From positions 1,612,001 through 1,676,000 of the forward strand of contig NZ_CP022098.1 of the NCBI RefSeq assembly GCF_002305875.1: 64,000 bases of DNA. The letters are read 5' to 3'. Shown in pieces: positions 28,415 through 37,248 of this stretch. Positions within the stretch are counted from its first letter, which is position 1. Each line of letters starts with the position of its first letter. This DNA is from Cystobacter fuscus (GTDB lineage Bacteria; Myxococcota; Myxococcia; Myxococcales; Myxococcaceae). A program made the position numbers and the translations under genes. The notes below the pieces were generated by a model, which saw only the letters and a list, made by a program, of their open reading frames with translations, was not told where the DNA came from and did not search any database.

Positions 28415-29671
28415 CTACGCGTTCTCCGGCACTCCGCTCGGCTGCTGGCCTCCAGCTCGGGCGCGGACAGCCGAGAGCACACCCGCCAGCACGAGCACGA
28501 GCGTGCCCGCGAGCGGCACCACGAGCAGTCCCACGCGCAAGCCCTCGGCGTCGGCGACGAGCCCGACGATGGGTGGAGACAGGAGGAATCCGAGGCGCAT
28601 CAGCCAGCTAACGACGGTGAGGCCGGTGCCGGCTCTCAGGCCGGGCAGTTCGTCGGCGCCGTGCATCGCGGCGGGCACCAGCGTCGCGACGCCGAAGCCG
28701 GCGAGTGCGAAGCCCGCGATGGTGCCTGGTATCGAGGGAAACAGCAGTGCCGCGCCCATGCCCGCCGCCGTGGTCACGCCTCCTGTCCGGGCCACGGCAC
28801 GCTGGCCGAACCTGTCGACGAGACCGTCGCCGAGCATCCGCCCGATGAACTGCGCTCCCACCAGCGCGATGAAGCCGAACGAGGCGACGGCGGCCTCGGC
28901 GCCGAGCGTGCCGGAAAGGTAGACGGCCGCCCAGGTACTGCCGGCGTCTTCGACGAGCGTGCCGCCGACGGCGATCAGGACGAGCGCCGCGATCATGAGC
29001 CAGATGCGACCGGGGACCCTCGCCCCGCGCCGTGCCGTGGAGTCGTCGGCCCGAGCGCCTTCTTCAGTGCGCTCGTCGGGCTCGATGGGCTCCGGGCCGG
29101 GGAGCGTGAAGCGCAGCGCCGTCAGCGCGACGACGGCGAAGAGCAGGGCCGAGATGCCCAGATGTACGCCACGCGGCACGTCGAGGCCCGCGGCGAGACC
29201 GCCCATGAGGCCACCGGTCACCGCGCCGATGCTCCAGACGGCGTGGAAGGAGTTGAGGATGGACCGGCCGTAGAGCCGCTGCACGCGCAGACCGTGCGAG
29301 TTCTGCGCCACGTCGGTGATGGCGTCCATGCAGCCAGCGAAGAAGAGCGCCCCGGCGAGCACCCCCCATGAGGGAGCGAGCCCCGCGAGCAGCACGCCCG
29401 CGCTGGTGAGCAGCGTGCCCGCCACGGCGACCCGCGACGACCGGAAGCGGCGGATGAGTGCTCCGGCGGCGAGCCCGGCCATCAGGGCGCCACAGGGGAA
29501 CGCCGCGATGGCGAGCCCGTATTCGGCGTTGCTGAGCCCGAGGTCGGCCTTGAGCCGTGGGTAGCGCGGCAGCAGGTTGGCGAAGATCGCGCCGTTGGTG
29601 AGGAACAGCGCCGCGACGGCGGCGCGGGCCGCCCGGAGCTGGCGGGGTACCAGGGGAGGAGAGGGGGTCAT
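28415..29671 (-). CDS. MFS transporter (YbjJ-like)
   Basis: 418 residues with about twelve transmembrane helices. Family marks include NSFHAVWSIGAVTGG in the first half, EDAGSTWAAVYL and the loop GRMLGDGLVDRFGQR in the second. It belongs to the major facilitator group related to YbjJ, probably a drug or metabolite exporter. It lies 12 nt downstream of a TetR-family regulator gene and is evidently in the same operon, controlled by the palindrome upstream of the regulator. The substrate is unknown. Confidence 0.86.
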   Translation of the reverse strand: MTPSPPLVPRQLRAARAAVAALFLTNGAIFANLLPRYPRLKADLGLSNAEYGLAIAAFPCGALMAGLAAGALIRRFRSSRVAVAGTLLTSAGVLLAGLAPSWGVLAGALFFAGCMDAITDVAQNSHGLRVQRLYGRSILNSFHAVWSIGAVTGGLMGGLAAGLDVPRGVHLGISALLFAVVALTALRFTLPGPEPIEPDERTEEGARADDSTARRGARVPGRIWLMIAALVLIAVGGTLVEDAGSTWAAVYLSGTLGAEAAVASFGFIALVGAQFIGRMLGDGLVDRFGQRAVARTGGVTTAAGMGAALLFPSIPGTIAGFALAGFGVATLVPAAMHGADELPGLRAGTGLTVVSWLMRLGFLLSPPIVGLVADAEGLRVGLLVVPLAGTLVLVLAGVLSAVRARAGGQQPSGVPENA

Positions 29672-29683
29672 GAGGGTCCAGGT

Positions 29684-30226
29684 TCAGCGTGAGAGGATGC
29701 GGCGCACGGCGTCACGCGTGATGGCGCGGTCGCGCGGGGTCGGGTCGAGACTGATGTGGATGAACAGCCCTTCGATCAAGGCGTCGAGCTCGTACGCCGT
29801 CCGGGCATCGACGAGCCGCTCGAGCACTTCGCGGCTCCGACGCATCCAGTCGTGGGTGAGCTGCCGGAAGGCGGGCTGGCGTGCGGCGAGTGTGTAGAGC
29901 TCGAGGCTGAGCACGAGGTCGTCCCGGCCGGTCGCGAGTTCATCGTGCACGAGGTGGACGACCGCCGTGGCCAGCGTGTCGAGATCGGTCGCCGCCTCGA
30001 GGCGCGCGGCGAAGCGCTCGCTCATGCGCGTGGCGAAGCGGGTGAACGCCTCGCGCAGCAACTCGTCCATGCTCGTGAAGTGGTAGGTCATCGAGCCAAG
30101 CGGCACCCCGGCGCGGTCGGCGACGCGACGGTGCGAGGTGCCGGCGACGCCGCCCTCGGCGATGACCGCGAGGGCGGCGTCGATGATTCGGTCGCGTCGA
30201 TCGGGGTCGTGCCGGCGGGTCACCAC
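29684..30226 (-). CDS. TetR-family repressor of the MFS operon
   Basis: 180 residues. The N-terminal helix-turn-helix reads RDRIIDAALAVIAEGGV...VADRAGVPLGSMTYHF, the TetR pattern, followed by a helical ligand domain. The tandem GTG at 30226/30223 has AGGAGA five nt upstream of the first, so 30226 is chosen. A longer upstream frame is discarded because it runs through the operator. A perfect palindrome lies about 50 bp upstream of the start, and the transporter gene follows directly, so autoregulation with ligand-induced export is the likely logic. Confidence 0.86.
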   Translation of the reverse strand: MVTRRHDPDRRDRIIDAALAVIAEGGVAGTSHRRVADRAGVPLGSMTYHFTSMDELLREAFTRFATRMSERFAARLEAATDLDTLATAVVHLVHDELATGRDDLVLSLELYTLAARQPAFRQLTHDWMRRSREVLERLVDARTAYELDALIEGLFIHISLDPTPRDRAITRDAVRRILSR

Positions 30227-30276
30227 TCGCGTCTCCTGGTTTCCGGGCAGGAGGGAGTGCCCGCGAAACAAGCCGT

Positions 30277-30298
30277 GATGTGTACGAACGTACACATC
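30277..30298. promoter_or_regulatory. Perfect 22-bp palindrome, probable TetR operator
   Basis: Arms GATGTGTACG and CGTACACATC are perfect reverse complements around a central AA. The site is about 50 bp upstream of the tetR start and the only strong palindrome in that 195-bp gap, as expected for the operator of the adjacent TetR protein. Confidence 0.7.
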
Positions 30299-30420
30299 GG
30301 CCGGTGTCAGGACAAGACCCCGTGGATGCGTGGTGGCTGCTCGCTGCCGCACCGGGCGGTCGAGGCAGCGTCGGGTCGGGCCGGGCGCGACCCCAGGGCG
30401 TGGCCCGACCCTCCGCCTCT

Positions 30421-31284
30421 TCAGAGGGAGGGAGGCAGGAAGCGCGTCTTCGTGAGCTGCTCCGAGCGTTCCCACAGGGCGCGCGCGCCTTCGAGGTCAC
30501 GCATCGACGGCCATGGCTCTTCTCTGCGCGCGGGGTCGGTCTTCCCCTTGCCCGGGCCGTAGACTTCGCCGCTCCGCACGTTCGCGCCCTCAGCCGCCTC
30601 GAGGGTCGGCAACGCACCGTTCGCCGCGGGCCGGCCGAACAGCGCGCTGATTCCGCGTGACACGACGCCCATCCACCCCGTGGGCTTCTGCTGCATCGGC
30701 GTCGCCGCCACCCCCGGGTGCGCGAGCACGCTCTTCACCGGCGAGCCCCTCGCGCGGAGCCGGCGGTCGAGTTCCGCGCCGAACAGCGCATTGGCGAGCT
30801 TGCTCTGCATGTACGCGGTGCCCTGGTTGTAGCCCTGGCTCGCGTCGAGGTTGTCGAGGTTCATCTTCCCCTTGCGGCCGAAGCCAGAAGACACCGTCAC
30901 CACCCGCGGGTCGGTGCCCTTCTCGAGTTGCGGCAACAGCAACGCGGTGAGCAGGAAATGCCCGAGGTGGTTCGCGCCGAACTGCGCGTACACACCTTCG
31001 GCCGTCCTGCGCAGCGGCGCGGTGCCGAGGCCGGCGTTGTTGATCAGCACGTCCAGCCCGAGCTGCTTCGCGCCGAGCGCACGCACGCTGTCGAGGTCCG
31101 CGAGGTCGACCTGCTCGAGTTCGAGTACGGCCCTCGGGTGCTCACGGAGGAGCTCCGCCCGTGCTGCTTCTCCACGGCCAAGGTCGCGCACCGCCATGAT
31201 GACGCGCTCGTTCTTCCCCGCGAGCGCGCGCACCGTTTCCAGACCGAGGCCGCTGTTGGCCCCTGTGACGAGATGGGTTCTCAT
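30421..31284 (-). CDS. Short-chain dehydrogenase (retinol dehydrogenase-like)
   Basis: 287 residues, Rossmann fold. The cofactor motif TGANSGLG is at residues 7-14, NNAG follows strand 4, the catalytic serine is in VVTVSSGFG, and the YMQSK segment provides tyrosine and lysine. It resembles the retinol-dehydrogenase/WW-oxidoreductase-like SDR group with NADP preference. ATG 31284 is chosen; a GTG eight codons upstream is also open but lies in an operator-like palindrome. No Shine-Dalgarno sequence is evident before either start. It is divergent from a TetR gene, with two matching operators between them, so the enzyme is probably induced by a ligand of that regulator. The substrate is unknown. 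Confidence 0.86.
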   Translation of the reverse strand: MRTHLVTGANSGLGLETVRALAGKNERVIMAVRDLGRGEAARAELLREHPRAVLELEQVDLADLDSVRALGAKQLGLDVLINNAGLGTAPLRRTAEGVYAQFGANHLGHFLLTALLLPQLEKGTDPRVVTVSSGFGRKGKMNLDNLDASQGYNQGTAYMQSKLANALFGAELDRRLRARGSPVKSVLAHPGVAATPMQQKPTGWMGVVSRGISALFGRPAANGALPTLEAAEGANVRSGEVYGPGKGKTDPARREEPWPSMRDLEGARALWERSEQLTKTRFLPPSL

Positions 31285-31305
31285 AAGCGGATTATTAATC
31301 CGCTT
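31285..31305. promoter_or_regulatory. TetR-type operator 1 (CGGAT-N5-ATCCG)
   Basis: Perfect inverted repeat with arms AAGCGGATT and AATCCGCTT around three bases, immediately before the SDR start codon. It shares the core CGGAT-N5-ATCCG with a second site 38 bp away. Binding here would block initiation of the SDR transcript or translation. Confidence 0.7.
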
Positions 31306-31322
31306 CACGTGCGGTGCAACAA

Positions 31323-31343
31323 AAACGGATTTCGTATCCGTTT
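31323..31343. promoter_or_regulatory. TetR-type operator 2 (CGGAT-N5-ATCCG)
   Basis: Inverted repeat with arms AAACGGAT and ATCCGTTT around five bases, about 20 bp before the tetR ATG. It has the same 15-bp core layout as operator 1, indicating one regulator binds both and controls both divergent genes. Confidence 0.7.
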
Positions 31344-31363
31344 GCTCGTGCTAACCTCCAGGC

Positions 31364-31891
31364 ATGGCCTCGAAGCGGTCGGACGCGAAGCAGAACCGGG
31401 CGCACCTGCTCGCCGTGGCGCGCGCCATGGCGAAGGACGGCGAGGTGCCTTCCTTCAACGAGCTGGCGAAGAAGGCCGAGGTCGGCGTTGGCACCGTGTA
31501 CCGGCACTTCGCGGATCAACAGGCGCTGCTGGCCGGGCTGGTGGAAGAGCAGCTCGAGGACTTTCGAGCGTTCATCGAGCACGCGGTGGCGAATGAAGAC
31601 GTCGACGCCGCACTCGAGGAGTTGTTCCGTGGAGCCGTCGAGCTCGTCGTTCATCGGCCGCTGGTGGCGAGGGTGCTCGCCGGCTCGAAGGACGAATTCC
31701 GCGCGATGGAAACGAAGGTGGAAGCCGTCGTCACACGCGCGAAGAAGGCGAAGGTGATCAGACCCGACGTGGGAGTGGGTGATTTCAAGCGACTGGTCTG
31801 CGGCATCGAGCTCGCGGCACGGGTGGGTCCGCAGCCAAGAGAGGCCGCACAGCGCTACGTGGAGATCGTTCTCGCCGGCATTCGCCTGTGA
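31364..31891 (+). CDS. TetR/AcrR-family repressor, divergent from SDR
   Basis: 175 residues. The helix-turn-helix region is FNELAKKAEVGVGTVYRHFADQ, a TetR signature; the remaining helices form the ligand and dimer domain, with no recognisable effector class. ATG 31364 lies 20 bp after the second of two identical-core operators in the intergenic space shared with the SDR gene. It is therefore probably autoregulatory and represses the dehydrogenase. A weak hairpin (CACGCAC/GTGTGTG, 31910-31928) follows the stop. Confidence 0.87.
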   Translation: MASKRSDAKQNRAHLLAVARAMAKDGEVPSFNELAKKAEVGVGTVYRHFADQQALLAGLVEEQLEDFRAFIEHAVANEDVDAALEELFRGAVELVVHRPLVARVLAGSKDEFRAMETKVEAVVTRAKKAKVIRPDVGVGDFKRLVCGIELAARVGPQPREAAQRYVEIVLAGIRL

Positions 31892-31940
31892 GATCGTGTC
31901 GTGAAGGAACACGCACGAAAAGTGTGTGAGGATTCTCTTC

Positions 31941-31975
31941 CCGTGCACCCTTCGAATCAACCCGGCGGTGCACGG
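31941..31975. promoter_or_regulatory. Inverted repeat in the P450 leader
   Basis: Perfect 9-bp arms CCGTGCACC and GGTGCACGG, 17 nt apart, end 14 nt before the P450 GTG. Each arm contains the self-complementary hexamer GTGCAC. It may be a dimeric operator or an RNA hairpin beside the ribosome site; the sequence does not decide. Confidence 0.4.
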
Positions 31976-31989
31976 ACTGGAGACCCTCC

Positions 31990-33180
31990 GTGACGACTCA
32001 ACGTGTGAACATCCTGGCGCCCGAGTTCCGGGCCGATCCCCATCCCCGCTATGCCGAGCTGCGCCGCAACGCGCCCGTCACCCAGGTGGAGCCCGCCGGG
32101 TTCTGGGCCATCTCCCGCTATGAGGACGTGGCTTTCGTCATCAAGAATCCCCAGCTCTTCTCCTCGCAAGGGTTCAAGGCGGCATGGCAGCCGGAGTGGG
32201 TGGGGTACAACCCGCTGGCCAACTCGATGCTCGTCCTGGATGGAGTGGGGCACGCCCGGATGCGCACCCTGGTGAGTCGGGCCTTCAATGCCAGCGCCAT
32301 CAGCCGGCTGGAGGTACGCATCCGCCAGCTCGCCAACCGGCTCGTGGATGAGCTGGCGGAGAAGGGTGAGGCGGACGCCGTCTCCTCGTTCGCCATGCCG
32401 CTGCCCGCCTTCGTCATCGGCGAGCTGCTCGGGCTGGACGTCTCCCTCCATCATCGGTTCAAGGACTGGTCGGACGACATCACCAGTGTCACGCCCGTGC
32501 CCCACAATCCCGAGCATGCCCAGCGCACGCTCACCGCCATCACGGACGCGACGCGCTACATCTCCGAGATCATCGAGGCCCGCCGCCGCTCGCCCGCCGA
32601 TGATCTGGTCAGTGATCTGATCCACGCGGAGGTGGAGGGTCAATCCCTGACGGATCGGGAGATCGTCGACTTCCTGGTGCTGCTGCTCATCGCGGGCCTG
32701 GAGACGACGGTCCACCTGCTGGCCCACTCCCTGCTCTTCCTGGCCGAGCGCCCGGAGGAGCAGGCCCGGTTGCGCGCGCAGCCCGCGCTGGTGCCAGGGT
32801 TCGTCGAGGAGATGCTGCGCTACGAGGCTCCCGTCCAGGCCTTGCTGCGCGTCGCCACCTCCGACGTGACGCTCTCCGGGGTGAAGATTCCCCAGGGGGA
32901 TGTGGTGCTCGCCCTCCTCGCCTCGGCCAACCGGGACGAGCGCCACTACACCGAGCCCGATCGGTTCGATGTCCACCGAGGGCAGCCTGGCCTCTCCTTC
33001 GGGTATGGCATCCACTACTGCATTGGCGCGCAGCTGGCCCGGATGGAAGCGCGCTGCGGTCTGGAGGCGCTGCTCTCCCGCTTCAGCGGCTTCACACGGA
33101 CCTCCACGGAGTTGAGCTGGGGCCAGGCCATCACGGTTCGTGGACCCCAACACCTGCCGCTCCGGTTCATCCCCGCCTGA
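31990..33180 (+). CDS. Cytochrome P450 (soluble bacterial type)
   Basis: 396 residues. The oxygen-activating I-helix motif is AGLETT (235-240), the K-helix ExxR lies in EEMLRYE, and the heme-binding loop FGYGIHYCIGAQLAR gives the axial cysteine C344. The pattern is that of CYP107-like bacterial P450s acting on secondary metabolites or fatty acids. The start is GTG 31990 with GGAG about 9 nt before it. No ferredoxin or reductase gene is next to it, so electrons must come from elsewhere. The upstream inverted repeat suggests separate regulation from the preceding tetR gene. Confidence 0.92.
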   Translation: MTTQRVNILAPEFRADPHPRYAELRRNAPVTQVEPAGFWAISRYEDVAFVIKNPQLFSSQGFKAAWQPEWVGYNPLANSMLVLDGVGHARMRTLVSRAFNASAISRLEVRIRQLANRLVDELAEKGEADAVSSFAMPLPAFVIGELLGLDVSLHHRFKDWSDDITSVTPVPHNPEHAQRTLTAITDATRYISEIIEARRRSPADDLVSDLIHAEVEGQSLTDREIVDFLVLLLIAGLETTVHLLAHSLLFLAERPEEQARLRAQPALVPGFVEEMLRYEAPVQALLRVATSDVTLSGVKIPQGDVVLALLASANRDERHYTEPDRFDVHRGQPGLSFGYGIHYCIGAQLARMEARCGLEALLSRFSGFTRTSTELSWGQAITVRGPQHLPLRFIPA

Positions 33181-33240
33181 GGCACGGGGTGCTCTGGGGT
33201 GGAGACCAGGACTCGAGCTCTCGGGAAAGAGCATGCTGCT

Positions 33241-34653
33241 TCACGAGCCGTCCCGCCGGGGCTCATTCGACGAGGGCGTGGCGGTAAACCGGATCGTCAC
33301 CCGGAATCCATGGGGCCGCGGACTCTGGGGGGTCGGCGTTTCATTGCGGGCAAAGGCAATCGTCCACCCGCTTCGCTCACACACCTCACGGGCGATCGCG
33401 AGGCCAAGGCCGCTTCCCTTGGCATCCCGGGTTCGCGCGGTGTGTCCGCGAAAGGCGCGGGTCCCCAGCCGGGGAAGCTCGTCGGGAATGACACCGGGAC
33501 CGTCATCCTCCACGACGACGCCGGTGGCGTCGAGCATGACCGAGACGTGGGTCCCCGGATCGCCGTAGGCGATCGCGTTGTCGAGGAGGTTCGTGAACGT
33601 CTGCTCGGTCGCGGTGGCGTCGCCTCGCACCTGCACGTGCTCGGCGAGGGTGCTCACGAGCTCGACTCCCCGGCGAAGTGCGAACGGCTGGGCGCGCTCG
33701 ACGACCCGACGGAGGATGGCACTCACCTCGATGGGAGTCGCATCCAGTGCGGGGCGTGGCTCCCGCGCGCCGCCCACCGGGTCCCGAGGTTGGAGCCGCT
33801 CGGCGAGCCGAAGGTTGCTGGTGAGGGACTTCATGTACATGAGATCGCTGAGCGCCCGGCGGAGCGCGGGGAGCGCCTCCTCGGAAGTCTGTTCGGCGAT
33901 CTCGTCGAGGGCGAGCTGCAGCGATGCGAGGGGTGTGCGAACGTCGTGGGTGAGCTCGGCCAGGAGCGCCTCGAGGGCGTCACCGCGCCCGCGCAGGTGC
34001 GTCGCATCGTCCAGGACACGAGCGTGGGCGTCGGCGAGCGCGCTGGCGACTGGCGTGGCCTCGGCGAGCACCACCGGGGGCGGCGTCCAGGCCGCGGTTC
34101 CGATCGATCGCGAGGCCTTCCCGAGCGCCTGGAGCTGCATCACGAAGGGACGCGCGACGAAGGCGATCACTCCGGCCGCGAGCGCCGCCCCCACGAGCGC
34201 CAATGAGGCGAGCAGCCACCCGCCGAGCGCGGTGTAGGCACGGCCAGCCGTCCGCCAATGCGCCTGGGCATAGGCGCAGCCGCCCGCGTCGGGAAGGGCG
34301 ATGAGCACCCGCACCTCTCGCATGTCCGAGGTGCCCGTGCTCCGCTCACCGCGAGAGAGCCGCGCGAGCAGGTGCGTGTCGAGTGGCGGCGCCCCAGGCG
34401 TGAGCGCCTCGCCCCGGGCGCCGTGGAAATGAAACTCCAGCGCCTCGGAGAGTCTCGCGGTCGATGGACGGCCCTCCCGGCAGGCCTGGAGCGCCGACGA
34501 CGGAATCGCCTCCGCCAGGACGGGAGCGAGCCGCTCGGCGGTGAGGCGCCGGGAAATGCCGCGACTGGCCACCAGCGCGAGGACAATCCCCAAGAAGGAA
34601 ATCCCCAGCGTGGTGGCCAGCAGCCGGGGGACCGTCGCCACGCGTGTTCTCAT
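33241..34653 (-). CDS. Sensor histidine kinase
   Basis: 470 residues. The first transmembrane helix is at about 10-30, the periplasmic sensor region at about 31-140 with no recognised domain, and the second helix at about 142-168. HisKA has H236 (ELTHDVRTPL), with an N-box around TNLLDNAIAYG and G-boxes EDDGPGV and GSGLGLA. Its ATG overlaps the stop of the upstream response-regulator gene (ATGA, 34650-34653), so the pair is coupled. The stimulus is unknown. It converges on the P450 gene, 60 bp away. Confidence 0.92.
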   Translation of the reverse strand: MRTRVATVPRLLATTLGISFLGIVLALVASRGISRRLTAERLAPVLAEAIPSSALQACREGRPSTARLSEALEFHFHGARGEALTPGAPPLDTHLLARLSRGERSTGTSDMREVRVLIALPDAGGCAYAQAHWRTAGRAYTALGGWLLASLALVGAALAAGVIAFVARPFVMQLQALGKASRSIGTAAWTPPPVVLAEATPVASALADAHARVLDDATHLRGRGDALEALLAELTHDVRTPLASLQLALDEIAEQTSEEALPALRRALSDLMYMKSLTSNLRLAERLQPRDPVGGAREPRPALDATPIEVSAILRRVVERAQPFALRRGVELVSTLAEHVQVRGDATATEQTFTNLLDNAIAYGDPGTHVSVMLDATGVVVEDDGPGVIPDELPRLGTRAFRGHTARTRDAKGSGLGLAIAREVCERSGWTIAFARNETPTPQSPRPHGFRVTIRFTATPSSNEPRRDGS

Positions 34654-35354
34654 CGCCCTGACTCCGTACGGGGGGCAGGGGGATCGAACCGGTAGCCGTG
34701 CCCCCACACGGTCCGGATCGCCGCTCCAACACTTCCCAGCTTCTTGCGCAGGCGCATGATGTGGACATCGAGCTGGCGAGGCGACGTTTCCTCGGGATCG
34801 GCGAGGGCGAGGGCGAGTTCGCTCCGGGCGAAGGCACGGCCGGGACGACGCACGAGCGCGGCGAGCAGCAGGAATTCCGTCGGGGTGAGCGAGACGGTGT
34901 CACCGTCCACCCGCACCTCACGCGCATCGAGGTCGATGGTGAGCGGACCAAAGCCGAGTGGAGCGCTGTTGGTTCCCACTGGAGCCGGACCCAGACGGGC
35001 GTGGATTCGCGCGAGCAGCTCCTCGACGAAAAAGGGTTTCGGGAGGTAGTCGACGGCTCCCTCCGCGAAGACCGCGATGCGTGTCTCGAGCTCGGTCTGC
35101 GCGGTGACGACGATGATCGGCGCTGGCGTGCAGGCCCGCAGGCGCTGGAGCACGTCGAGCCCCGAGAGTTCGGGGAGCATCAGATCCAGGACCACCAGCG
35201 CCGTCCCGGGCGCCCGCGCGAGCGCGAGGCCCCGCGGCCCATCGGTGGCGAGCGTCACCGAGAACCCAGCCCGCACGAGCGCGCGCACCACTGCTCCGGC
35301 GATCGCGGCATCGTCCTCGATCACCACGATGGATGGGGTTGGGGGCGCTGCCAT
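34650..35354 (-). CDS. OmpR-family response regulator
   Basis: 234 residues. The receiver domain has acidic residues E13-D15, phospho-acceptor D57 (VVLDLMLPE) and lysine in LPKPF. The C-terminal winged helix (about 130-225) contains LTPTEFLLL, the recognition-helix region RQLDVHIMRLRKKL and the wing RTVWGHGYRF. It is the partner of the kinase whose start it overlaps. It is divergent from an exported esterase gene about 115 bp away, which is a plausible target, but no repeated binding site was found there. Confidence 0.93.
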   Translation of the reverse strand: MAAPPTPSIVVIEDDAAIAGAVVRALVRAGFSVTLATDGPRGLALARAPGTALVVLDLMLPELSGLDVLQRLRACTPAPIIVVTAQTELETRIAVFAEGAVDYLPKPFFVEELLARIHARLGPAPVGTNSAPLGFGPLTIDLDAREVRVDGDTVSLTPTEFLLLAALVRRPGRAFARSELALALADPEETSPRQLDVHIMRLRKKLGSVGAAIRTVWGHGYRFDPPAPRTESGR

Positions 35355-35468
35355 GACTTACGACTATAGGCTCACCCCGCGGGGCCGGGCGAGGCACGCT
35401 CGCGTGCGAAGGGGGTGTTTCCGCTCGATCGCAACCGTTTCGAAAGATGCGCGCGGTAAAGCCTTCGC

Positions 35469-36470
35469 ATGCCCACACTTCCTCGCTCGTCCCATGTGCT
35501 GCTCACGCTGCTCGCGCTCGCCACCGCGTGCGGCGGACCGCCGATGGCCAGCGGCATCGCCGAGACCTCTTCCTCCCTGACCGTGAAGAGCAATCTCACG
35601 CTCGCCTCGTTTCCCCACCTCATCGATCTCTACATCCCCGCCAATCCGAAGCGGGTCGTGGTGTTCTTGCATGGCGGGGGCGGGACGAAAGAGGGCGGCG
35701 CGGAGAATCTCGGACTTCGGATCGTGAATGGGACGGTGGTTTCCTACGACACCGCGTGGATGGCCACGCATGACGTCGCCTTCGTCTTTCCCCAAGGACA
35801 GGCGCTCACGGGAACGAACGGGCGGACCTGGCGCAACCATGTCATGGATTCCGGCGTCGATGACGTGGCCTTCCTCTCCGCGCTCGCCGGTGCGATCCGC
35901 GCGGGGACCCTCGACCCGGCGCTCCCGGCCACCGCCCGGATCGCCGTGAGCGGCCATTCCAATGGCGGCATGATGACCAACCGGCTCTGGTGCGAAGCAC
36001 CCGCCTCCTTCGATGCCTTCATCGCCTTCGCGGGCCCCGCGTCGGTTCACCTGGGGGTGGGGGCCGATCATGCGTGCGTCCCGAGCGTCACCCGGCCCTA
36101 TCTCGGCTACATCGGGGGCAAGGACACCGTGCTCCAGACCGATGGGCACTGGCTCGACTCCGTCTGGACGGTCAAGCCGATCCTCGCCAATACACCGGGC
36201 TTCGTCGATCCGAACCTCGTCAACGAGCTCACCTTCCACAAGACCATCCGCGTGCCGAGGACGTGCGCGGGGACCGTCCACACGCCAGTCATTGGCGGCG
36301 GGGGCGCCTGGACGACCTGGAGCGACTGCGACGGAGCGCTTCAGCTCGTCCGCGTCACCGAGGCCGATCACTGCATGTCCGGCGACAACTGCTCCCACAC
36401 CTTCGAGAGCGACACGGGCCGCCGGATGATCGATGTGCTCACCGAGTTCTTCGTCGCGAAGGCACCGTGA
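35469..36470 (+). CDS. Exported esterase, PHB depolymerase/LpqC-like lipoprotein
   Basis: 333 residues. A signal sequence ends in ALATAC, making cysteine 21 a likely lipid anchor. It has an alpha/beta hydrolase fold with the nucleophile motif GHSNGG (S164), an oxyanion region FLHGGGG, a probable acid in GGKDTVLQ and a histidine in EADHCMSG. Paired cysteines near the end suggest disulfides. It resembles the LpqC/feruloyl-esterase/PHB-depolymerase group, secreted enzymes that cut polyester or aromatic ester bonds. There is no clear ribosome site before ATG 35469. It is divergent from a two-component pair and may be under its control. Confidence 0.82.
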   Translation: MPTLPRSSHVLLTLLALATACGGPPMASGIAETSSSLTVKSNLTLASFPHLIDLYIPANPKRVVVFLHGGGGTKEGGAENLGLRIVNGTVVSYDTAWMATHDVAFVFPQGQALTGTNGRTWRNHVMDSGVDDVAFLSALAGAIRAGTLDPALPATARIAVSGHSNGGMMTNRLWCEAPASFDAFIAFAGPASVHLGVGADHACVPSVTRPYLGYIGGKDTVLQTDGHWLDSVWTVKPILANTPGFVDPNLVNELTFHKTIRVPRTCAGTVHTPVIGGGGAWTTWSDCDGALQLVRVTEADHCMSGDNCSHTFESDTGRRMIDVLTEFFVAKAP

Positions 36471-36546
36471 TGGCCCCTGGCGCGGCGGTCTCGGAGCAGG
36501 GTGGGTCCTCGCGTATCCTGGACGTGAACCGCGAAGGAGTAGCCCC

Positions 36547-37185
36547 GTGCTCAAACTGCACCACCTCGTGAACTCCCGTTCGCAGCGCATCCTCTGGCTC
36601 CTGGAAGAGTTGGGGCTCGACTACGAACTCGTCATCTACCCGCGCGACCCGAAGACGAACTTCGCGCCCGCCGAACTCAAGGCCATCCATCCGCTCGGCA
36701 AGTCTCCGCTCCTCGAGGACGACGGACGGGTGCTCGCCGAGTCCGGTGCCATCATCGACTCCGTCGTGCGCCGCCATGGTCAGGGCCGGCTCGCGCCCGC
36801 GCCGGACTCGGCCGAGTACGACGCCTACGTGCACTGGCTGCACTACGCCGAGGGCTCGGCCATGTTGCCCTTGATTCTCGGGGTGTACATGGGACGTCTG
36901 GGCGAGGCCGGCGCGCCGCTCAAGCCGCGCATCTCCAGCGAGGTGACGAACCACCTGGGCTACATCTCGGGAGCGCTCGGGAAGCGGGACTACCTGGTGG
37001 GCAACGACTTCAGCGCCGCCGACATCCAGATGAGCTTCGTGCTGGAAGTGGCGCGGTCCTCGGGCGCCCTGGCGCCCTTTCCCAATCTCGGCGCCTATCT
37101 CGAGCGGTTGCACGGCCGCCCCGCCTATCAGCGCGCCATCCAGCGTGGCGGCTCCCTCGACATGGGCGGCCAGGGCAAGCGCTAA
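36547..37185 (+). CDS. Glutathione S-transferase family protein
   Basis: 212 residues. The N-terminal thioredoxin-like domain begins LKLHHLVNSRSQRILWLLEELG and includes GKSPLLEDDG and AESGAIID, the glutathione-binding signature. The helical C-terminal domain contains YLVGNDFSAADIQMSF, the N-capping motif of GSTs. The start GTG 36547 has AAGGAG 8 nt upstream; a longer frame upstream overlaps the esterase stop and is rejected. The catalytic residue is probably a serine near the N-terminus (NSRS). The cellular substrate is unknown. Confidence 0.9.
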   Translation: MLKLHHLVNSRSQRILWLLEELGLDYELVIYPRDPKTNFAPAELKAIHPLGKSPLLEDDGRVLAESGAIIDSVVRRHGQGRLAPAPDSAEYDAYVHWLHYAEGSAMLPLILGVYMGRLGEAGAPLKPRISSEVTNHLGYISGALGKRDYLVGNDFSAADIQMSFVLEVARSSGALAPFPNLGAYLERLHGRPAYQRAIQRGGSLDMGGQGKR

Positions 37186-37248
37186 CGGCTCTCTTGTCGC
37201 GTCCATGTACTCCCCGCTTCCAGGGCGTCCACGCGCGGCACGAAGGAA

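Noticed and set aside
35375-35384. Palindrome CCCCGCGGGG upstream of the response regulator
   Set aside because: Short and purely G/C; expected by chance at this composition.
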